Assembly (NCBI GenBank): GCA_043736395.1
Contig: JAYTCQ010000037.1
Span: 1 to 14,487 of the forward strand
Source: JAFDVL01 sp043736395
GTDB lineage: Bacteria > Acidobacteriota > Blastocatellia > RBC074
Direction of reading: 5' to 3'
DNA length: 14,487 bases
This document shows positions 1-7,748 of the stretch, in pieces. Position numbers and translations under genes: made by a program. The notes under the pieces are model-generated. The model saw only the letters and a program-made list of their open reading frames with translations. It had not been told where the DNA came from and did not search any database. How positions within the stretch are numbered: position 1 is the stretch's first letter; each line of letters begins with the position of its first letter.

Positions 1-7
1 AAATACA

Positions 8-1015
8 ATGGGCATCAAAGTTGGTATCAACGGATTTGGTCGCATTGGTCGTAACATTCTGCGCACTGCGCTGGGCAGCCGCGACATTGACTTCGTCGCG
101 GTTAACGATCTGACCGACACTAAAACATTGGCATATTTGCTCAAATACGATTCCGTCCTGGGCAATCTGGATCACGAAATCTCGCATACTGAAAATTCAA
201 TCACTGTCGCTGGCGACGAGATTAAAGTATTTTCCGAACGCGATCCGGCAAAAATTCCCTGGGGCGAAGTCGGAGCCGAAATCGTCATCGAATCCACCGG
301 AATTTTTACCGCGAAAGAAAAAGCTGTCGCACATCTGCGTGACACCGTCAAAAAAGTTATCATCAGCGCGCCTGCCACCAACGAAGACATCACCATCGTG
401 ATGGGCGTCAACCACAATTCCTACAATCCAGCAGAACATCACATCATTTCAAATGCTTCGTGTACGACGAATTGCCTGGCTCCGGTGGCGAAAGTCATCC
501 ATGAAAAATTCGGCATCAGCAAAGCACAGATGACGACGATTCACTCTTATACGAACGATCAGCAATTGCTTGATCTGCCGCACAAAGATTTGCGTCGCGC
601 ACGTGCCGCAGCCATTTCGATGATTCCGACTTCGACGGGCGCAGCCAAAGCTGTGGCGTTAGTCCTGCCGGAACTCAAAGGCAAATTTGACGGTATTTCA
701 GTGCGTGTTCCAACGCCGAACGTTTCATTAGTAGACGTCGTGATTTTGCTTGAAAAAGAGACCACAACTGAAGAAGTCAACGCGGTCTTGAAAGCCGCTG
801 CCGAAGGCGAACTCAAAGGAATTCTGGCCTTTGAAGAACAACCTCTGGTTTCCGTTGATTTCCGTCGTAATGACAATTCTTCAATTGTAGACGCCGACTA
901 TACGAAAGTTGTGGGCGGTAATCTGTTGAAGGTTCTTTCGTGGTACGACAACGAATGGGGTTACTCATCGCGTGTTCGTGATTTAGTGAAATTTATTGCC
1001 AGCAAAGGTCTCTAG
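8..1015 (+). CDS. gap: Type I glyceraldehyde-3-phosphate dehydrogenase
   Basis: This 335-residue protein has the usual length of a phosphorylating GAPDH, the cytosolic glycolytic enzyme that converts glyceraldehyde-3-phosphate, NAD and phosphate to 1,3-bisphosphoglycerate. The N-terminal Rossmann motif GINGFGRIGR (residues 7-16) is intact. The active site SNASCTTNCLAP gives catalytic Cys152, with partner His179 in TTIHSYT. Asp34 after the second strand (VNDLTD) and the LP pair near residues 190-191 are typical of NAD-preferring enzymes rather than the NADP-linked GapB form; this preference is inferred from family knowledge. The C-terminal WYDNEWGYS motif is present. Only seven bases lie upstream of the ATG, so promoter and ribosome binding site cannot be judged. 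No pgk follows; the gene is closed by an intrinsic terminator and appears to be transcribed apart from the next operon. Confidence 0.98.
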   Translation: MGIKVGINGFGRIGRNILRTALGSRDIDFVAVNDLTDTKTLAYLLKYDSVLGNLDHEISHTENSITVAGDEIKVFSERDPAKIPWGEVGAEIVIESTGIFTAKEKAVAHLRDTVKKVIISAPATNEDITIVMGVNHNSYNPAEHHIISNASCTTNCLAPVAKVIHEKFGISKAQMTTIHSYTNDQQLLDLPHKDLRRARAAAISMIPTSTGAAKAVALVLPELKGKFDGISVRVPTPNVSLVDVVILLEKETTTEEVNAVLKAAAEGELKGILAFEEQPLVSVDFRRNDNSSIVDADYTKVVGGNLLKVLSWYDNEWGYSSRVRDLVKFIASKGL

Positions 1016-1033
1016 TTCTGATAGATAAGCAAA

Positions 1034-1076
1034 CTAAAGAGGCAGGAGCGATTCACGTTCCTGCCTTTTTCTTTAG
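1034..1076 (+). terminator. Intrinsic terminator after gap
   Basis: A 10-bp stem (GGCAGGAGCG at 1041-1050 with CGTTCCTGCC at 1056-1065, one G-T pair) closes a five-base loop, ATTCA, and is followed by TTTTTCTTT. The flanking CTAAAGA (1034-1040) and TCTTTAG (1070-1076) also pair. An A-rich side upstream and a T-rich side downstream may therefore let it act on both strands. It starts about 20 bases after the gap stop codon. Confidence 0.9.
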
Positions 1077-1090
1077 AAGAGATGCTTACC

Positions 1091-1119
1091 TTGACACTTC
1101 TTAAAAAGATGGTGAAGAT
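1091..1119 (+). promoter_or_regulatory. Candidate promoter for the ATP-grasp operon
   Basis: A perfect sigma-70-type -35 box, TTGACA (1091-1096), lies just after the gap terminator. The hexamer 17 bases downstream, GAAGAT (1114-1119), is a poor -10 match (three of six). The position is right for an operon promoter, with a leader of about 85 bases, but the weak -10 keeps this tentative. Confidence 0.3.
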
Positions 1120-1133
1120 AGCTCCGCACCGAA

Positions 1134-1147
1134 ATTGACGATTGACG
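1134..1147. repeat. Two-copy heptamer tandem repeat in the operon leader
   Basis: ATTGACG is repeated twice head to tail, followed by related but degenerate GAACGAAACGAA sequence. The period of seven matches the heptamer-built spacers at 4418-4487 and 7496-7632, although no inverted partner is visible here. It is too short to be convincing alone. The rest of 1077-1210 holds only the candidate promoter and the ribosome binding site before 1211; no ORF is apparent. Confidence 0.4.
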
Positions 1148-1210
1148 AACGAAACGAATTACCATCCATCACTATCAGCGACGATAAAATTCTTTTGAAA
1201 GAGTTGGCAC

Positions 1211-2692
<1,482 letters not shown>

Positions 2693-3052
2693 ATGAGCAT
2701 AAATTTCAACGGAAAACTTTTCAGATCAGCCGAGAATGTACCCAATGGCGAAGTGGATGCGAATACGATTTTTCGCTATCACCAGCAGGATAAAATTGTG
2801 TGGGCGGAATACTCCGGCGGCAAAATTATTCGCGGGCAAATGATCGGTGTTGTGCTGCCTGATGAACGATTAGAATTTCGCTATCAGCACGTCAATGAAG
2901 CGGGAGAACTCATGACGGGGATTTGTATTTCAACGCCGGAAATATTGGCGGATGGACGAGTTCAACTTCACGAAGAATGGCAATGGACGTGTTATGATTT
3001 TTCGACTGGTCAGTCCATCGTCGAAGAAATGTTGACGATGGATTTTAGCTAA
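2693..3052 (+). CDS. Small conserved protein of unknown function, translationally coupled to the ATP-grasp gene
   Basis: This 119-residue soluble protein has no signal peptide or membrane segment. Its pattern of short alternating hydrophobic strands separated by turns with G, D and N (for example YHQQDKIVWAEYSGGKIIRG at 29-48) suggests an all-beta fold. From memory it resembles a small bacterial family often labelled N-acetylglutamate synthase in databases, but no GNAT or amino-acid-kinase motif is visible and that name should not be trusted. The ATG follows the TAA of the ATP-grasp gene with no gap and has no clear ribosome binding site, so translation probably depends on coupling. Its place inside the ATP-grasp/alpha-E/transglutaminase operon implies a role with that system, for instance binding or delivering a substrate. 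This is inference from context only. Confidence 0.8.
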   Translation: MSINFNGKLFRSAENVPNGEVDANTIFRYHQQDKIVWAEYSGGKIIRGQMIGVVLPDERLEFRYQHVNEAGELMTGICISTPEILADGRVQLHEEWQWTCYDFSTGQSIVEEMLTMDFS

Positions 3053-3071
3053 AAGTTGAATTGAACTATTT

Positions 3072-3386
3072 ATGATTGATTTATTTTTTGTACTTTTCTT
3101 TATCCCGCGTCGAGTCAAAGCACTGGCAATTTTGCGCGGTGAAAACTGGGTCAAGTGGACACTCTGGACGATTGGCGTCTGGTTAGGCACAGAATTGGTC
3201 ACAGGATTTCTGATTTTGATTATTCTCATGACGTACTCACAAATGACGAACACCGAATTAAACAAAGACCATGCCTTAGTGATTGCATCCTTTACTGGAA
3301 TGGCAGCTGCGGTGATGGCGGGAGCAAGAGTAATGGCAGAACTCGCTAAAAAACCTGTCCTCCCAATTCCAACCGAAGATATTTAG
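3072..3386 (+). CDS. Small membrane protein, two predicted transmembrane helices
   Basis: This 104-residue protein is very hydrophobic at the N-terminus (residues 1-12). Two further hydrophobic stretches, at about 28-55 and 68-90, are probably inner-membrane helices. The loop between them carries polar and charged residues (NTELNKDH), and the basic PRRVK at 12-16 suggests a cytoplasmic N-terminal part. I do not recognise a family. The gene starts 19 bases after its upstream neighbour and stops five bases before the alpha-E start, so it is co-transcribed with the ATP-grasp system. It could anchor that system at the membrane, but nothing in the sequence proves this. The predicted start is weakly supported because no strong ribosome binding site precedes it. 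Confidence 0.72.
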   Translation: MIDLFFVLFFIPRRVKALAILRGENWVKWTLWTIGVWLGTELVTGFLILIILMTYSQMTNTELNKDHALVIASFTGMAAAVMAGARVMAELAKKPVLPIPTEDI

Positions 3387-3391
3387 AAATT

Positions 3392-4417
3392 ATGCTCTCA
3401 CGCGTTGCAGATTCACTTTATTGGACGTCGCGGTACATTGAACGTGCCGAAGATTTAACACGCCTTCTCGCCGTTAATTTTCATACGTTGCTGGACGCAG
3501 GCAAGATTGATTCAGAACAGGGCTGGCAGCCTTTGGTCGCGCTCACGCACGATGAAGAAATCTTTGACAAACATTATGAAAACTATTCTGCCAACAACGT
3601 AATAGATTTCATGTTGTGGAATCAGGAAAATCCAAATGCGATTTTCTGGTGTATTACGCTTGCACGAGAAAATGCGCGGAGTGTCCGTGAACAAATTAGC
3701 CGCGAAATGTGGGAGCATTTAAATCGTCTTTATTTCACCGTGCGAGAAGCGAGTCACGAATCGGTCTCGCGGAATTTGCTGGAATTTTTTTATCAACTCC
3801 GTGACGGCTCTCAGGCTTTTCAAGGCATCACGAACGAAACGATGACACATAGTGAAGCGTTTCAATTCATCCAGCTTGGGAAGCATTTAGAGCGCGCTGA
3901 AAAAACCACGCGAATTTTGGATGTGAAATATTCCACCGTCAGTAAATTAGAAGAAGGCTCGCCGGAGGAAGCCTTGCAATTAATGGCGATGCTGAAATCG
4001 TGCAGCGCTTTTGAGCCGTTCCGGAAAGATTACGCTTCGCAATTACAGGTCGCGCCCGTGGTCGAATATCTTCTGCTCAATCGTGAATTTCCAAGGGCTG
4101 TAGCGTATTGCCTGTGTCGTGGACTGCAAGCCGTGAATAAAATTTCCACTACTGGCGATCAAAGCAAAAATCAATCGCAATACAATGCGCTGCAATTCAA
4201 TGTAGCGATGAATACGCCGCAGCGTAGCCTTGGACGTCTCGTTGCTGACCTCGAATATCTCGAAGTCCACGACATTCTGGGTGAAAGCTTACATAAATAT
4301 CTTGAGCAACTTTTGTGGCGTCTCAATTATGCTGGCGAAGATATTGCGCGAACGTATTTTAGTACGCAGGTAATTTTGCCCGAACTGCATCCGCAACAGG
4401 CGCAGCAGCAGCAGTGA
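3392..4417 (+). CDS. Alpha-E domain protein (DUF403)
   Basis: This 341-residue, mostly helical cytosolic protein is the alpha-E partner of circularly permuted ATP-grasp ligases. The N-terminal signature SRVADSLYWTSRYIERAED (3-21) is characteristic. A second ERAE at 167-170, within QLGKHLERAEKTTR, and the conserved ARENARSVREQIS (91-103) lie on predicted helices. The family's biochemical role is not known; the repeated glutamate-rich helices and constant association with ATP-grasp and transglutaminase genes led to the suggestion that it works in peptide synthesis or modification. The C-terminus ends in a glutamine-rich tail (HPQQAQQQQ). The stop codon is followed directly by a heptamer-based inverted repeat that fills the spacer to the transglutaminase gene. 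Confidence 0.93.
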   Translation: MLSRVADSLYWTSRYIERAEDLTRLLAVNFHTLLDAGKIDSEQGWQPLVALTHDEEIFDKHYENYSANNVIDFMLWNQENPNAIFWCITLARENARSVREQISREMWEHLNRLYFTVREASHESVSRNLLEFFYQLRDGSQAFQGITNETMTHSEAFQFIQLGKHLERAEKTTRILDVKYSTVSKLEEGSPEEALQLMAMLKSCSAFEPFRKDYASQLQVAPVVEYLLLNREFPRAVAYCLCRGLQAVNKISTTGDQSKNQSQYNALQFNVAMNTPQRSLGRLVADLEYLEVHDILGESLHKYLEQLLWRLNYAGEDIARTYFSTQVILPELHPQQAQQQQ

Positions 4418-4487
4418 AGATGTTAGATGCTGGATGCCAGGAACCTTCCGCCACGCCCAACATCTAACATCTAACATCCAGCATCTT
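4418..4487. repeat. Heptamer-based inverted repeat filling the alpha-E/transglutaminase spacer
   Basis: The left part (4418-4437) is made of seven-base units such as GATGTTA and GATGCTG. The right part (about 4459-4487) holds the reverse-complement units TAACATC and CAGCATC. AGATGCTGGATG (4425-4436) is perfectly complementary to CATCCAGCATCT (4475-4486). GATGTTAGATG (4419-4429) is complementary to two overlapping sites at 4461-4471 and 4468-4478, so several alternative hairpins in steps of seven are possible. It begins with the base after the alpha-E stop codon and ends six bases before the transglutaminase ATG. Confidence 0.85.
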
Positions 4488-4493
4488 CTTCCT

Positions 4494-5294
4494 ATGAAAT
4501 TACGCATTGAACACATCACGACATTTACCTACGAAATACCGATTAGTGAGGCGTATACCGAAATGCGTCTTGCGCCAATGGATTTGCGTGGACAGCGTCG
4601 TTCACACTTCGCGCTCAAGACAGAACCTGGCGGCGAAGTCACGCGCTTTACAGATCGTTATCAAAATGAAGTTCATTACTTCGACGTGCTGCAACCGCAC
4701 GAACAAATGAAGGTGATTGCAACGAGTGAGGTTTATACCAGTGAAACTTTTGTGGATGAACAAACGGTCCTCACTCCGCTGGATCAGTTCGATTATTTGA
4801 TGGCGACAAAATACGCGCCGGAACATGAAAGCTTGCACGAAATTGCCGAAACAAATGTAGTTATCGGAAATAAAATGGCAACCGCGACCGCACTCATGAC
4901 CGCTGTTTATAATGCTCTCAAGTACGAAACCGGAGCAACCGACGTCAAAACAACTGCGGATGAAGCATTACAAATTGGCAAAGGTGTCTGTCAGGATTAT
5001 GCGCATGTCATGTTATCAACGTGTCGTCTGAGTGGATTACCAGCGCGTTACGTCAGCGGATATTTATACAGTCCTGATGCGCCGGAAATGGCTTCGCACG
5101 CGTGGGTGGATGTGTTCATTACTGACCACGGCTGGATTTCGTTAGACCCTACGCACAACTGCTGGCAAAGCGAGAAATACGTCCGCGTCGCCATCGGACG
5201 CGATTACGCGGATGTCCCTCCGACACGTGGGGTTTATAAAGGGTTAGCGAAAGAAAAAATGGATGTAAAAGTGAAAGTCAGTGCTGTGATTTAA
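4494..5294 (+). CDS. Transglutaminase-like cysteine protease family protein
   Basis: This 266-residue protein has the N-terminal beta domain typical of bacterial transglutaminase-like proteins (MKLRIEHITTFTYE onward, about 1-85) and a papain-like core. The catalytic triad is clear: Cys166 in GKGVCQDYAHVM, His202 in MASHAWVDVF and Asp218 in WISLDPTHN. No signal peptide is seen, so it is probably cytosolic. In this gene context it is predicted to cleave, or transfer onto, a peptide made by the ATP-grasp ligase; the substrate is unknown. The ATG at 4494 was chosen because the family alignment starts at MKLRIEH. An in-frame ATG at 4434 would translate the upstream inverted repeat into meaningless sequence. 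The true start lacks a purine-rich ribosome binding site (it is preceded by CTTCTTCCT), so the hairpin or coupling may govern its translation. Confidence 0.94.
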   Translation: MKLRIEHITTFTYEIPISEAYTEMRLAPMDLRGQRRSHFALKTEPGGEVTRFTDRYQNEVHYFDVLQPHEQMKVIATSEVYTSETFVDEQTVLTPLDQFDYLMATKYAPEHESLHEIAETNVVIGNKMATATALMTAVYNALKYETGATDVKTTADEALQIGKGVCQDYAHVMLSTCRLSGLPARYVSGYLYSPDAPEMASHAWVDVFITDHGWISLDPTHNCWQSEKYVRVAIGRDYADVPPTRGVYKGLAKEKMDVKVKVSAVI

Positions 5295-5321
5295 TCGGCG
5301 TCCTTCAGCTGATGAAAAAGT

Positions 5322-6065
5322 TTATTCTTCTCCCTCTTCGTCGCGATGTTCTTCATCGTATTCGCGGAGTAAGTCAAGGATGAGCGACGTATTGCTGCTG
5401 GCTTCGATTTGGCGAGCAAAGGGTGCCGGGGATTTATCAAAATTAAAGTAGCTTTGATTCGTGTCCTGCATTAACAATTTGAACGCATCAATTCCTGAGA
5501 GATCATTGAATGACGCATTCACAATCTCACCATCCGTAAAATAAACTTTGCCTTTGAGGTCATCTTTTCGAATCACTAAAATTCCGGTCAGATGATTATT
5601 TTCGAGAACCTGCACAATATCGAAAACGCTAATTTCTGCCAAGCTTCCGGCTAAAGTCGAACGCGGCTCCGGCGCTGTTTGCGCTGCTGCCGTTGTGACG
5701 ACCTGAATTTGTGGAGAATTCGCCCGTTGTTGCGCCTGCTGCATTTTGCGCACTTCCTGCATGCGAGAAGTAACAGCCGCTTGTGGATTTAAGTTTCGCG
5801 CCTGCAATAAACAACGATCCGCTTCTTCAAAATTCCCGGCACGAACATACAAGCCAGACAACGCGATGCATTGGCTGGCGGCCTGTTCCAGCATTTTTAG
5901 AGAAATATAAAGCTCCAGCAATTTTTCGCGGAGCCGAATGTTACCGGGATGACGATCCAAAGCCGATTCCAATGCCACTACACCTCGCTCCGGCAAGTGA
6001 TATTTAATCAACAATTCGGCATCAAGGATGACGCTTTCTACATCTATTGGTTCAGCTTCTTTCAT
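5322..6065 (-). CDS. TPR-like protein with C-terminal DUF4388 (PATAN) domain
   Basis: This 247-residue cytosolic protein has two parts. Residues about 10-97 form helical TPR-like hairpins (for example PERGVVALESALDRHPGN and GNFEEADRCLLQARNLNP). Residues about 139-235 form a DUF4388/PATAN domain, with LAGSLAEISVFDIVQVLE (138-155), TGILVI (160-165), GKVYFTDGEIVNASF (172-186) and GIDAFKLL (191-198). A Gln/Ala/Thr-rich linker (about 105-136) joins them. DUF4388 domains occur in signalling proteins, often with response-regulator or GTPase partners and often linked to motility or gliding, but their molecular role is unsettled. No receiver domain is present here. The tail is strongly acidic (DEEHRDEEGEE). 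It converges with the transglutaminase gene, 27 bases away, and has its own candidate promoter upstream. Confidence 0.88.
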   Translation of the reverse strand: MKEAEPIDVESVILDAELLIKYHLPERGVVALESALDRHPGNIRLREKLLELYISLKMLEQAASQCIALSGLYVRAGNFEEADRCLLQARNLNPQAAVTSRMQEVRKMQQAQQRANSPQIQVVTTAAAQTAPEPRSTLAGSLAEISVFDIVQVLENNHLTGILVIRKDDLKGKVYFTDGEIVNASFNDLSGIDAFKLLMQDTNQSYFNFDKSPAPFARQIEASSNTSLILDLLREYDEEHRDEEGEE

Positions 6066-6130
6066 ACCACTTCGGGATTGACCTGTCAGAATGGAAAGTA
6101 ATGATTAGAGCGAGGGGCTTGCCAAAAATC

Positions 6131-6160
6131 AGTGTAGCATTTTCAACAGGTGTAGCTCAA
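6131..6160 (-). promoter_or_regulatory. Candidate promoter for the TPR-DUF4388 gene
   Basis: Read on the minus strand, TTGAGC (6160-6155) and TACACT (6136-6131) are 18 bases apart, and the -10 box has an upstream TGC, as in extended -10 promoters. Transcription would start near 6124, giving a leader of roughly 60 bases. GTGTAGC occurs twice on the + strand (6132-6138 and 6150-6156). Nothing else was recognised in the 220-base gap 6066-6285. Confidence 0.4.
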
Positions 6161-6285
6161 TTCAATTTTCTAAGAAGCTCGTTGGAGGTTCTAGAATTCC
6201 TTTTAATCAGATTGCAGTGAAAACTCATTGCCCCTTCGCTTCAATAACTTACGGTCTAAAAAGTGCTGAGGATAATGCGCAATAA

Positions 6286-6852
6286 CTATAAAATGATAAG
6301 GCTTTTGATGAGTACTTGGGTATTGTTTTTTTGGAGTACAAACCGTACGGATCTAGAATTACAACCGAACCTCCCTAGTAAACCATATTGATAAAATAAG
6401 ACCGTCTCATTTTCTCTGGAACTATAATCAACCAGGCTCCACCCCCAAGGCGGATTTTTAGTGATCTGGTCACAATTTTCAACCATAGTCTCCATTGATA
6501 CATCTTCTTCCGGCCAAAGATGTCTAGAGGAAGAAATGAGGGAAACTACTTCGCTACATCTTCCTTCGCTTGCGTCTCTCAATATGCCTTGCGCCAATTT
6601 TTCTGGAGAACGATCTCGCCACGGGTTAAGAATAAGTAAATCAGGAAAATCTGGATAACATAAACTTAACCTTCTCTCAGCAAAAAATTTATGCTTTAAA
6701 AGAATCGGAGTTCCTTCGCGAGCAGCGCCATATGTAACAATCCCCAGATAACCTAAAAAAACAAATGTAATTGGAAGGAGCATTAGGAGATAGATTATTT
6801 TTGCTCTGCCAATTTTCTTAAATAAGTTTCTCGTTAACCTAGTAATCAGCAT
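6286..6852 (-). CDS. Orphan single-pass membrane protein with four extracytoplasmic cysteines
   Basis: I do not recognise this protein. From the ATG at 6852 it is 188 residues long; a TTG at 6894 would add 14 hydrophilic residues. Neither start has a strong ribosome binding site. A basic N-terminus (TRLTRNLFKKIGRAK) precedes one hydrophobic helix (about residues 18-43), so the remainder should lie outside the cytoplasm, either anchored or released after cleavage. That part holds exactly four cysteines (65, 99, 127 and 164 from the ATG), enough for two disulfides, and several tryptophans (LNPWRDR, HLWPEED, NPPWGWSLVDYSS). The gene looks AT-richer than its neighbours, with more A- or T-ending codons, which may indicate recent acquisition. 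It is on the same strand as its neighbours but separated by 135 and 220 bases, so it may be a single transcription unit. Confidence 0.65.
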   Translation of the reverse strand: MLITRLTRNLFKKIGRAKIIYLLMLLPITFVFLGYLGIVTYGAAREGTPILLKHKFFAERRLSLCYPDFPDLLILNPWRDRSPEKLAQGILRDASEGRCSEVVSLISSSRHLWPEEDVSMETMVENCDQITKNPPWGWSLVDYSSRENETVLFYQYGLLGRFGCNSRSVRFVLQKNNTQVLIKSLIIL

Positions 6853-6987
6853 ATGTGAATTCTTCGTTTTGTGTTTTTCTTGAGAGGCATTCAAAATTAA
6901 CGTAATAATCTTCTAGCCGAAAAAATTCGCAAAACCTTCACACTTTATTGTGTTATTTTCCATAACGAAAGTTTCTGATAAAAACTA

Positions 6988-7488
6988 TCAAGGCAAATTA
7001 TTGTCCTCAGATCGTTGCCGATAAAGATCACGCAGGTGCATCGTAAATTGCATTTCAGAGTTGACGGATTGCAGCGCGAGTCGCGTTTCCACAATTAGCA
7101 GAATTGAGCCGTAAAAAAGCAAAATTGTTCCGGCAATTCCAAGCGCTGCCGGTAACCAGGAAATCATATTTATTAGCGCCGTCAAACCTATACTGACTGT
7201 AGCCGCAACCAATAATCCCAAGGCGCCATAAAATCCTGTCATCGCGTTTTGAATAATTTTTCCTCGACGCGTATGAACAAAAAGTTGTCGTTCGAATTCC
7301 AACCGTCGTTCTTCTCCGAAAACAATAGTTTCGTTCGTAAAAATTTCTTCTGTTTCGCGACTTAGTTCGCGGACTCTGTCTACAATTCGCGCCAGCCGAA
7401 TTGAAGTAGACATAATCAAAGTCCCGCAAGCAGAAATTAAAACCGCCGGAGTAATCATTGCACTGAGCAAATTTAGTGAAGTATCCAT
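6988..7488 (-). CDS. DUF2721 family membrane protein
   Basis: This 166-residue protein matches the DUF2721 pattern: a first helix with MITPAVLISACGTLI (11-25), then the conserved basic stretch SIRLARIVDRVRELS (29-43), a helical charged region with ERRLEFERQLFVHTRRGKII (60-79), and two more membrane helices (about 83-108 and 113-135). The C-terminus is hydrophilic. The function of the family is unknown; three helices in the inner membrane are predicted. The start ATG (7488-7486) has no visible ribosome binding site, and a large heptamer palindrome begins only seven bases upstream of it. This unusual leader may fold in the mRNA. The gene is divergent from the E1 gene at 7749. Confidence 0.85.
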   Translation of the reverse strand: MDTSLNLLSAMITPAVLISACGTLIMSTSIRLARIVDRVRELSRETEEIFTNETIVFGEERRLEFERQLFVHTRRGKIIQNAMTGFYGALGLLVAATVSIGLTALINMISWLPAALGIAGTILLFYGSILLIVETRLALQSVNSEMQFTMHLRDLYRQRSEDNNLP

Positions 7489-7495
7489 AAATACA

Positions 7496-7632
7496 GTTCG
7501 CAGTTGTTAGTTCGCGGTTCGCAGTAAGAAAAGTTGGCGGTTCGCAGCAGGATTAGTTCGCAGTTTTTTGCTGTGAAATGTTTTTACTGCGAACCGCGAA
7601 CTAACAACTGCGAACTTCTTCCCGCTGCGAAC
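7496..7632. repeat. Heptamer-built palindrome with perfect 32-bp arms
   Basis: Bases 7496-7527 and 7584-7615 are perfect reverse complements over 32 bp, enclosing a 56-base loop. The left arm consists of seven-base units: GTTCGCA at 7496, GTTGTTA at 7503, GTTCGCG at 7510 and GTTCGCA at 7517. GTTCGCA recurs in the loop at 7540 and 7556. TGCGAAC (its complement) occurs at 7588, 7609 and again outside the arm at 7626. The element occupies most of the divergent region between the DUF2721 and E1 genes. It carries no ORF and no terminator-like T-run after the right arm. The remainder, 7633-7748, holds only a weak promoter candidate and an AAGGAG. Confidence 0.95.
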
Positions 7633-7662
7633 TATTCTCCAGTTTCGCACGTTCGCTGAAAC

Positions 7663-7691
7663 TTGTGCAATGACCTCGTTAAAGCTAGACT
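7663..7691 (+). promoter_or_regulatory. Weak candidate promoter for the E1 gene
   Basis: TTGTGC (7663-7668) and TAGACT (7686-7691) are 17 bases apart and match the sigma-70 consensus at three and four of six positions. The location between the palindrome and the E1 gene is suitable. It is the best match I see there, but not a strong one. Confidence 0.25.
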
Positions 7692-7727
7692 AATCGTTAC
7701 CTAAACGACTGCTACTTGCTGTAATTT

Positions 7728-7733
7728 AAGGAG
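7728..7733 (+). promoter_or_regulatory. Shine-Dalgarno-like AAGGAG before the E1 gene
   Basis: AAGGAG is a perfect match to the anti-Shine-Dalgarno sequence, but it lies 15 bases before the ATG at 7749, longer than usual. No alternative in-frame ATG, GTG or TTG exists between them, so the ATG at 7749 is kept as the start and the long spacing is noted. Confidence 0.5.
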
Positions 7734-7748
7734 ACTTTAAAACCCCGG

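Noticed and set aside
4434..4493. N-terminal extension of the transglutaminase from an upstream in-frame ATG
   Set aside because: It would translate the heptamer repeat into low-complexity residues; the family begins at MKLRIEH, encoded from 4494.
4289..4519. Minus-strand ORF across the heptamer repeat
   Set aside because: It overlaps the 3' end of alpha-E and the repeat; the MLDVRCW-like peptide is a by-product of the seven-base repeat and is a familiar spurious pattern.
7496..7615. Reading the 32-bp inverted repeat as a transcription terminator
   Set aside because: The loop is 56 bases long, no T-run follows the right arm on the + strand, and no gene ends at this divergent region.
7496..7632. 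CRISPR array or MITE/insertion sequence
   Set aside because: Units are seven bases with no spacers of uniform length, there is no transposase and no target-site duplication was seen at the edges.
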